From Litoditis marina (lineage: Eukaryota; Nematoda; Chromadorea; Rhabditida; Rhabditidae), in contig CAXIWQ010000241.1 of NCBI GenBank assembly GCA_964036275.1, positions 1 to 64,000 of the forward strand: a stretch of DNA of 64,000 bases, read 5' to 3'. This document shows, piece after piece, positions 50,976 through 62,017 of this stretch. How positions within the stretch are numbered: the stretch's first letter is position 1; each line of letters begins with the position of its first letter. A model generated the notes under the pieces. That model saw nothing but the letters and a program-made list of their open reading frames with translations, had not been told where the DNA came from and did no database searches. The position numbers and the translations under genes are program-made.

Positions 50976-53900
50976 CGACTCCATATTCTGTGGCGCACAG
51001 CCACAAAAGACAAATTAACGCGGTTATTGACTCTTTGCCTTGCAGCTACAAAAAAAAGTTCATACGGCTATCAAGTATGTTGCTCCCAGCTCGAAAAACC
51101 CAATACAACTATCTTTTCTGTGGCACACAGCCACAAAAGACGACTTAACGCGGTTATTGACTCTTTGCCTTGCAGCTACAGAAAAAAAGTTCATACGGCT
51201 ATCAAGTCTGTTGCTCCCAGATACAAAAACCTAAGACGACTATATATTCTGTGGCGCACAGCCACAAAAGACGAATTAACGCGTTATTGACTCTTTGCCT
51301 TGCAGCTACAGAGAACAGTTCATACGGCTATCAAGTCTGTTGCTCCCAGCTACAAAAACCTAATACGACTATATATTCTGTGGCGCACAGCCACAAAAGA
51401 CGAATTAACGCGGTTATTGACTCTTTGCCTCGCAGTTACAGATAACATTTCATACGGCTATCAAATCTGTTGCTCCCAGCTACAAAAACCTGATACGACA
51501 ATCTATTCTGTGGCGCACAGCCACAAAGACGAATTAACGCGGTTATCGACATTTTGACTTGCAGCTACAAAAAAAATCATACGGCTATCAAGTCTGTTGC
51601 TTCCAACTACAGAAACATAATACGACAATCTATTCTGTGGCGCACAGCCACAAAACACGAAATATCGCGGTTATCGACTTGTTGGCTTGCAGCTACAGAG
51701 AAAAGTTCATACGGCTATCAAGTCTGTTGCTCCCAGCTACAAAAACCTGATACGACAATCTATTCTGTGGCGCACAGCCACAAAAGACAAATTAACGCGG
51801 TTATTACCTCTTTGCCTTGCAGCTACAGAAAAAAGTTCATACGGCTATCAAATCTGTTGCTCCCAGCTACAAAAACCTAATACGACAATCTATTCTGTGG
51901 CGCACAGCCACAAAATACAAATTATCGCGGTTATCGACTTGTTGGCTTGCAGCTACCGAGAAAAGTTCATACGGCTATCAAGTCTGTTGCTTCCAGCTAC
52001 AAAAACCTAATACGACTATATATTCTGTGGCGCACAGCCACAAAAGACGAATTAACGCGGTTATTGACTCTTTGCCTCGCAGTTACAGAGAACATTTCAT
52101 ACGGCTATCAAATCTGTTGCTCCCAGCTACAAAAACCTAATACGACAATCTATTCTGTGGCGCACAGCCACAAAGACGAATTAACGCGGTTATTGACATT
52201 TTGACTTGCAGCCACAAAAACAAATCATACGGCTATCAAGTCTGTTGCTTCCAACTACAAAAACATAATACGACTTTATATTCTGTGGCGCACAGCCACA
52301 AAATACAAATTAACGCGGTTATTGACTCTTTGCCTTGCAGTTACAGAGAACATTTCATACGGCTATCAAATCTGTTGCTCCCAGCTACAAAAACCTAATA
52401 CTACTTACTATTCTGTGGCGCACAGCCACAAAAGACAAATTAACGCGGTTATTGACTCTTTACCGTGCAGCTACAGAAAACAGTTTATACGGCTATCGAG
52501 TATGTTGCTCCCAGCTACAAAAACCTGATACGACAATCTATTCTGTGGCGCACAGCCACAAAATACGAATTAACGCGGTTGTCGACTCTTTGCCTTGCAA
52601 CTACAGAGAACAGTTCATACGGCTATCAAGTATGTTGCTCCCAGATAAAAAAACCTAATACGACTATCTATTATGTGGCGCACAGCCACAAAATACGAAT
52701 TAACGCGGTTATCGACTCTTTGGCTTGCAGTTACAGAGAAAAGTTCATACGGCTATCAAATCTGTTGCTCCCAGCTACAAAAACCTAATACGACAATCTA
52801 TTCTGTGGCGCACAGCCATAACATACGAAATAACGCGGTTATTGACTCTTTGGCTTGCAGTTACAGAGAAAAATTTATACGGCTATCAAGTCTGTTGCTC
52901 CCAGCTACAAAAACCTAATACGACTCCATATTCTGTGGCGCACAGCCACAAAAGACAAATTAACGCGGTTATTGGCTCTTTGCCTTGCAGCTACAAAAAA
53001 AAGTTCATACGGCTATCAAGTATGTTGCTCCCAGCTCGAAAAACCCAATACAACTATCTTTTCTGTGGCACACAGCCACAAAAGACGACTTAACGCGGTT
53101 ATTGACTCTTTGCCTTGCAGCTACAGAAAAAAGTTCATACGGCTATCAAGTCTGTTGCTCCCAGATACAAAAACCTAAGACGACTATATATTCTGTGGCG
53201 CACAGCCACAAAAGACGAATTAACGCGTTATTGACTCTTTGCCTTGCAGCTACAGAGAACAGTTCATACGGCTATCAAGTCTGTTGCTCCCAGCTACAAA
53301 AACCTAATACGACTATATATTCTGTGGCGCACAGACACAAAAGACGAATTAACGCGGTTATTGACTCTTTGCCTCGCAGTTACAGATAACATTTCATACG
53401 GCTATCAAATCTGTTGCTCCCAGCTACAAAAACCTGATACGACAATCTATTCTGTGGCGCACAGCCACAAAGACGAATTAACGCGGTTATTGACATTTTG
53501 ACTTGCAGCTACAAAAAAAATCATACGGCTATCAAGTATGTTGCTTCCAACTACAGAAACATAATACGACAATCTATTCTGTGGCGCACAGCCACAAAAC
53601 ACGAAATATCGCGGTTATCGACTTGTTGGCTTGCAGCTACAGAGAAAAGTTCATACGGCTATCAAGTCTGTTGCTCCCAGCTACAAAAACCTGATACGAC
53701 AATCTATTCTGTGGCGCACAGCCACAAAAGACAAATTAACGCGGTTATTACCTCTTTGCCTTGCAGCTACAGAAAAAAGTTCATACGGCTATCAAATCTG
53801 TTGCTCCCAGCTACAAAAACCTAATACGACAATCTATTCTGTGGCGCACAGCCACAAAATACAAATTATCGCGGTTATCGACTTGTTGGCTTGCAGCTAC

Positions 53901-54335
53901 CGAGAAAAGTTCATACGGCTATCAAGTCTGTTGCTTCCAGCTACAAAAACCTAATACGACTATATATTCTGTAGCGCACAGCCACAAAAGACGAATTAAC
54001 GCGGTTATTGACTCTTTGCCTCGCAGTTACAGAGAACATTTCATACGGCTATCAAGTCTGTTGCTCCCAGCTACAAAAACCTAATACGACAATCTATTCT
54101 GTGGCGCACAGCCACAAAGACGAATTAACGCGGTTATTGACATTTTGACTTGCAGCCACAAAAACAAATCATACGGCTATCAAGTCTGTTGCTTCCAACT
54201 ACAAAAACATAATACGACTTTATATTCTGTGGCGCACAGCCACAAAATACAAATTAACGCGGTTATTGACTCTTTGCCTTGCAGTTACAGAGAACATTTC
54301 ATACGGCTATCAAATCTGTTGCTCCCAGCTACAAA
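50440..54335 (+). repeat. 1,945-bp tandem higher-order repeat (15 monomers)
   Basis: Unit 1 (about 50,440-52,384) and unit 2 (about 52,385-54,335) match at offset 1,945, then 1,944 after an A-run difference near 51,182. Unit 1 overlaps the end of the 1,562-bp repeat, so the two amplifications are nested. I noticed about ten substitutions: for example TACTACTTAC (52,399), AGATAAAAAAACC (52,633), ATTGGCTC (52,972), CACAGACAC (53,331), AAGTATGTTGCTTCC (53,533) and TGTAGCGCAC (53,970) in unit 2. Each unit combines transition monomers, one ACGCGT unit (51,279 and 53,223) and a family D series with CTACCGAG. Confidence 0.84.
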
Positions 54336-57300
54336 AACCTAATACGACTTTATATTCTGTGGCGCACAGCCACAAAAGACAAATTAACGCGGTTATTACC
54401 TCTTTGCCTTGCAGCTACAGAAAAAAAAGTTTATACGGCTATCAAGTCTGTTGCTCCCAGCTACAAAAACCTAATACGACTTTATATTATGTGGCGCACA
54501 GCCACAAAAGACAAATTAACGCGGTTATTGACTCTTTGCCGTGCAGCTACAGAAAAAAGTTTATATGGCTATCAAGTATGTTGTTCCCAGCTAGAAAAAC
54601 CCAATACAACTATCTATTCTGTGGCACACAGCCACAAAATACGATATAACGCGGTTATCGACTCTTTGCCTTGCAGCTACAGAAAAAAGTTTATACGGCT
54701 ATCAAGTCTGTTGCTCATGGCTACAAAAACCTAATACGACTTTATATCCTGTGGCGCACAGCCACAAAAGACAAATTAACGCGGTTATTACCTCTTTGCC
54801 TCGCAGCTACAGAAAAAAGTTCATACGGCTATCAAGTCTGTTGCTCCCAGCTACAAAAACCTGATACGACAATCTATTCTGTGGCGCACAGCCACAAAGA
54901 CGAATTAACGCGGTTATTGACATTTTGACTTGCAGCTACAAAAAAAAAATCATACGGCTATCAAGTCTGTTGCTTCCAACTACAAAAACATAATACGACT
55001 TTATATTCTGTGGCGCACAGCCACAAAATACAAATTAACGCGGTTATTGACTCTTTGCCTTGCAGTTACAGAGAACATTTCATACGGCTATCAAATCTGT
55101 TGCTCCCAGCTACAAAAACCTAATACGACTTTATATTCTGTGGCGCACAGCCACAAAAGACAAATTAACGCGGATATTACCTCTTTGCCTTGCAGCTACA
55201 GAAAAAAAGTTTATACGGCTATCAAGTCTGTTGCTCCCAGCTACAAAAACCTAATACGACTTTATATTCTGTGGCGCACAGCCACAAAAGACAAATTAAC
55301 GCGGTTATTGACTCTTTGCCGTGCAGCTACAGAAAAAAGTTTATATGGCTATCAAGGATGTTGCTCCCAGCTAGAAAAACCCAATACAACTATCTATTCT
55401 GTGGCACACAGCCACAAAATACGATACAACGCGGTTATCGACTCTTTGCCTTGCAGCTACAGAAAAAAGTTTATACGGCTATCAAGTCTGTTGCTCATGG
55501 CTACAAAAACCTAATACGACTTTATATCCTGTGGAGCACAGCCACAAAAGACAAATTAACGCGGTTATTACCTCTTTGCCTTGCAGCTACAGAAAAAAGT
55601 TCATACGGCTATCAAATCTGTTGCTCCCAGCTACAAAAACCTAATACGACAATCTATTCTGTGGCGCACAGCCACAAAATACAAATTATCGCGGTTATCG
55701 ACTTGTTGGCTTGCAGCTACCGAGAAAAGTTCATACGGCTATCAAGTCTGTTGCTTCCAGCTACAAAAACCTAATACGACTATATATTCTGTGGCGCACA
55801 GCCACAAAAGACGAATTAACGCGGTTATTGACTCTTTGCCTCGCAGTTACAGAGAACATTTCATACGGCTATCAAGTCTGTTGCTCCCAGCTACAAAAAC
55901 CTAATACGACAATCTATTCTGTGGCGCACAGCCACAAAGACGAATTAACGCGGTTATTGACATTTTGACTTGCAGCCACAAAAACAAATCATACGGCTAT
56001 CAAGTCTGTTGCTTCCAACTACAAAAACATAATACGACTTTATATTCTGTGGCGCACAGCCACAAAATACAAATTAACGCGGTTATTGACTCTTTGCCTT
56101 GCAGTTACAGAGAACATTTCATACGGCTATCAAATCTGTTGCTCCCAGCTACAAAAACCTAATACGACTTTATATTCTGTGGCGCACAGCCACAAAAGAC
56201 AAATTAACGCGGTTATTACCTCTTTGCCTTGCAGCTACAGAAAAAAGTTTATATGGCTATCAAGTATGTTGTTCCCAGCTAGAAAAACCCAATACAACTA
56301 TCTATTCTGTGGCACACAGCCACAAAATACGATATAACGCGGTTATCGACTCTTTGCCTTGCAGCTACAGAAAAAAGTTTATACGGCTATCAAGTCTGTT
56401 GCTCATGGCTACAAAAACCTAATACGACTTTATATCCTGTGGCGCACAGCCACAAAAGACAAATTAACGCGGTTATTACCTCTTTGCCTTGCAGCTACAG
56501 AAAAAAGTTCATACGGCTATCAAGTCTGTTGCTCCCAGCTACAAAAACCTGATACGACAATCTATTCTGTGGCGCACAGCCACAAAGACGAATTAACGCG
56601 GTTATTGACATTTTGACTTGCAGCTACAAAAAAAAATCATACGGCTATCAAGTCTGTTGCTTCCAACTACAAAAACATAATACGACTTTATATTCTGTGG
56701 CGCACAGCCACAAAATACAAATTAACGCGGTTATTGACTCTTTGCCTTGCAGTTACAGAGAACATTTCATACGGCTATCAAATCTGTTGCTCCCAGCTAC
56801 AAAAACCTAATACGACTTTATATTCTGTGGCGCACAGCCACAAAAGACAAATTAACGCGGATATTACCTCTTTGCCTTGCAGCTACAGAAAAAAAGTTTA
56901 TACGGCTATCAAGTCTGTTGCTCCCAGCTACAAAAACCTAATACGACTTTATATTCTGTGGCGCACAGCCACAAAAGACAAATTAACGCGGTTATTGACT
57001 CTTTGCCGTGCAGCTACAGAAAAAAGTTTATATGGCTATCAAGGATGTTGCTCCCAGCTAGAAAAACCCAATACAACTATCTATTCTGTGGCACACAGCC
57101 ACAAAATACGATTAAACGCGGTTATCGACTCTTTGCCTTGCAGCTACAGAAAAAAGTTTATACGGCTATCAAGTCTGTTGCTCATGGCTACAAAAACCTA
57201 ATACGACTGTATATCCTGTGGAGCACAGCCACAAAAGACAAATTAACGCGGTTATTACCTCTTTGCCTTGCAGCTACAGAAAAAAGTTCATACGGCTATC

Positions 57301-60300
57301 AAGTCTGTTGCTCCCAGCTACAAAAACCTGATACGACAATCTATTCTGTGGCGCACAGCCACAAAAGACAAATTAACGCGGTTATTGACTCTTTGCCGTG
57401 CAGCTACAGAAAAAAGTTTATATGGCTATCAAGTATGTTGCTCCCAGCTAGAAAAACCCAATACAACTATCTATTCTGTGGCACACAGCCACAAAATACG
57501 ATATAACGCGGTTATCGACTCTTTGCCTTGCAGCTACAGAAAAAAGTTCATACGGCTATCAAGTCTGTTGCTCCCAGCTACAAAAACCTAATACGACTTT
57601 ATATTCTGTGGCGCACAGCCACAAAAGACAAATTAACGCGGTTATTACCTCTTTGCCTTGCAGCTACAGAAAAAAGTTCATACGGCTATCAAGTCTGTTG
57701 CTCCCAGCTACAAAAACCTGATACGACAATCTATTCTGTGGCGCACAGCCACAAAAGACAAATTAACGCGGTTATTACCTCTTTGCCTTGCAGCTACAGA
57801 AAAAAGTTCATACGGCTATCAAATCTGTTGCTCCCAGCTACAAAAACCTAATACGACAATCTATTCTGTGGCGCACAGCCACAAAATACAAATTATCGCG
57901 GTTATCGACTTGTTGGCTTGCAGCTACCGAGAAAAGTTCATACGGCTATCAAGTCTGTTGCTCCCAGCTACAAAAACATAATACAACTATATATTCTGTG
58001 GCGCACAGCCACAAAAGACGAATTAACGCGGTTATTGACTCTTTGCCTCGCAGTTACAGAGAACATTTCATACGGCTATCAAATCTGTTGCTCCCAGCTA
58101 CAAAAACCTAATACGACAATCTATTCTGTGGCGCACAGCCACAAAGACGAATTAACGCGGTTATTGACATTTTGACTTGCAGCCACAAAAACAAATCATA
58201 CGGCTATCAAGTCTGTTGCTTCCAACTACAAAAACATAATACGACTTTATATTCTGTGGCGCACAGCCACAAAATACAAATTAACGCGGTTATTGACTCT
58301 TTGCCTTGCAGTTACAGAGAACATTTCATACGGCTATCAAATCTGTTGCTCCCAGCTACAAAAACCTAATACGACTTTATATTCTGTGGCGCACAGCCAC
58401 AAAATACAAATTAACGCGGTTATTACCTCTTTGCCTTGCAGCTACAGAAAAAAAGTTTATACGGCTATCAAGTCTGTTGCTCCCAGCTACAAAAAACCTA
58501 ATACGACTTTATATTCTGTGGCGCACAGCCACAAAAGACAAATTAACGCGGTTATTAACTCTTTGCCGTGCAGCTACAGAAAAAAGTTTATATGGCTATC
58601 AAGTATGTTGTTCCCAGCTAGAAAAACCCAATACAACTATCTATTCTGTGGCACACAGCCACAAAATACGATATAACGCGGTTATCGACTCTTTGCCTTG
58701 CAGCTACAGAAAAAAGTTTATACGGCTATCAAGTCTGTTGCTCATGGCTACAAAAACCTAATACGACTTTATATCCTGTGGCGCACAGCCACAAAAGACA
58801 AATTAACGCGGTTATTACCTATTTGCCGTGCAGCTACAGAAAAAAGTTCATACGGCTATCAAGTCTGTTGCTCCCAGCTACAAAAACCTGATACGACAAT
58901 CTATTCTGTGGCGCACAGCCACAAAAGACGAATTAACGCGGTTATTGACTCTTTGCCTCGCAGTTACAGAGAACATTTCATACGGCTATCAAATCTGTTG
59001 CTCCCAGCTACAAAAACCTAATACGACAATATATTCTGTGGCGCACAGCCACAAAGACGAATTAACGCGGTTATTGACATTTTGACTTGCAGCTACAAAA
59101 AAAAATCATACGGCTATCAAGTCTGTTGCTTCCAACTACAAAAACATAATACGACTTTATATTCTGTGGCGCACAGCCACAAAATACAAATTAACGCGGT
59201 TATTGACTCTTTGCCTTGCAGTTACAGAGAACATTTTATACGGCTATCAAGTCTGTTGCTCATGGCTACAAAAACCTAATACGACTTTATATCCTGTGGA
59301 GCACAGCCACAAAAGACAAATTAACGCGGTTATTACCTCTTTGCCTTGCAGCTACAGAAAAAAGTTCATACGGCTATCAAGTCTGTTGCTCCCAGCTACA
59401 AAAACCTGATACGACAATCTATTCTGTGGCGCACAGCCACAAAAGACAAATTAACGCGGTTATTGACTCTTTGCCGTGCAGCTACAGAAAAAAAGTTTAT
59501 ACGGCTATCAAGTCTGTTGCTCCCAGCTACAAAAACCTAATACGACTTTATATTCTGTGGCGCACAGCCACAAAAGACAAATTAACGCGGTTATTGACTC
59601 TTTGCCGTGCAGCTACAGAAAAAAGTTTATATGGCTATCAAGTATGTTGTTCCCAGCTAGAAAAACCCAATACAACTATCTATTCTGTGGCACACAGCCA
59701 CAAAATACGATATAACGCGGTTATCGACTCTTTGCCTTGCAGCTACAGAAAAAAGTTTATACGGCTATCAAGTCTGTTGCTCCCAGCTACAAAAACCTAA
59801 TACGACTTTATATTCTGTGGCGCACAGCCACAAAAGACAAATTAACGCGGTTATTGACTCTTTGCCGTGCAGCTACAGGAAAAAGGTTATACGGCTATCA
59901 AGTATGTTGCTCCCAGCTACAAAAACCTGATACGACAATCTATTCTGTGGCGCACAGCCACAAAAGACAAATTAACGCGGTTATTACCTCTTTGCCTTGC
60001 AGCTACAGAAAAAAGTTCATACGGCTATCAAGTCTGTTGCTCCCAGCTACAAAAACCTAGTACGACTTTATATTCTGTGGCGCACAGCCACAAAAGACAA
60101 ATTAACGCGGTTATTGACTCTTTGCCGTGCAGCTACAGGAAAAAGGTTATACGGCTATCAAGTATGTTGCTCCCATCTACAAAAAACTGATACGACTATC
60201 TATTCTGTGGCACACAGCCACAAAATACGAATTAACGCGGTTATCGACTCTTTGCCTTGCAGCTACAGAGAACAGTTCATACGGCTATCAAATCTGTTGC

Positions 60301-62017
60301 TCCCAGCTACAAAAACCTAATACGACAATCTATTCTGTGGCGCACAGCCACAAAACACGAAATATCGCGGTTATCGACTTGTTGGCTTGCAGCTACAGAG
60401 AAAAGTTTATACGGCTATCAAGTCTGTTGCTCCCAGCTACAAAAACCTGATACGACAATCTATTCTGTGGCGCACAGCCACAAAGACGAATTAACGCGGT
60501 TATTGACATTTTGACTTGCAGCTACAGAAAAAAAATCATACGGCTATCAAGTCTGTTGCTTCCAACTACAAAAACATAATACGACTTTATATTCTGTGGC
60601 GCACAGCCACAAAATACAAATTAACGCGGTTATTGACTCTTTGCCGTGTAGCTACAGGAAAAAGGTTATACGGCTACCAAGTATGTTGCTCCCAGCTACA
60701 AAAACCTAATACGACTGTCTATTCTGTGGCGCACAGCCACAAAATACGAATTGACGCGGTTATCGACTCTTTGCCTTGCAGCTACAGAGAACAGTTCATA
60801 CGGCTATCAAATCTGTTGCTCCCAGCTACAAAAACCTAATACGACAATCTATTCTGTGGCGCACAGCCACAAAATACAAATTATCGCGGTTATCGACTTG
60901 TTGGCTTGCAGCTACAGAGAAAAGTTCATACGGCTATCAAGTCTGTTGCTCCCAGCTACAAAAACCTAATACGACTATATATTCTGTGGCGCACAGCCAC
61001 AAAAGACGAATTAACGCGGTTATTGACTCTTTGCCTCGCAGTTACAGAGAACATTTCATACGGCTATCAAATCTGTTGCTCCCAGCTACAAAAACCTAAT
61101 ACGACAATATATTCTGTGGCGCACAGCCACAAAGACGAATTAACGCGGTTATTGACATTTTGACTTGCAGCTACAAAAAAAAATCATACGGCTATCAAGT
61201 CTGTTGCTTCCAACTACAAAAACATAATACGACTTTATATTCTGTGGCGCACAGCCACAAAATACAAATTAACGCGGTTATTGACTCTTTGCCTTGCAGT
61301 TACAGAGAACATTTCATACGGCTATCAAATCTGTTGCTCCCAGCTACAAAAACCTAATACGACTTTATATTCTGTGGCGCACAGCCACAAAAGACAAATT
61401 AACGCGGTTATTACCTCTTTGCCTTGCAGCTACAGAAAAAAAGTTTATACGGCTATCAAGTCTGTTGCTCCCAGCTACAAAAACCTAATACGACTTTATA
61501 TTCTGTGGCGCACAGCCACAAAAGACAAATTAACGCGGTTATTGACTCTTTGCCGTGCAGCTACAGAAAAAAGTTTATATGGCTATCAAGTATGTTGCTC
61601 CCAGCTAGAAAAACCTAATACGACAATCTATTCTGTGGCGCACAGCCACAAAATACAAATTATCGCGGTTATCGACTTGTTGGCTTGCAGCTACAGAGAA
61701 AAGTTCATACGGCTATCAAGTCTGTTGCTCCCAGCTACAAAAACCTGATACGACAATCTATTATGTGGCGCACAGCCACAAAGACGAATTAACGCGGTTA
61801 TTGACATTTTGACTTGCAGCTACAAAAAAAATCATACGGCTATCAAGTCTGTTGCTTCCAACTACAGAAACATGATACGACTTTATATTCTGTGGCGCAC
61901 AGCCACAAAATACAAATTAACGCGGTTATTGACTCTTTGCCTTGCAGTTACAGAGAACATTTCATACGGCTATCAAATCTGTTGCTCCCAGCTACAAAAA
62001 CCTAATACGACTTTATA
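54336..62017 (+). repeat. Family D mosaic, shuffled modules
   Basis: About 59 monomers, all of family D, in orders that partly repeat: 54,660-55,600 matches 56,350-57,280 (offset about 1,687, with AGGATGTTGC at 55,355 and 57,042); 57,540-58,350 matches 14,780-15,590 (offset 42,761); about 58,950-59,230 matches 61,030-61,310 (offset 2,078, with the rare ACAATATATTC at 59,025 and 61,103). A short return of family A markers (AGGAAAAAGGTTATACG; CACGAAATATCG) occurs at 59,870-60,780. No unique sequence is seen. Confidence 0.8.
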
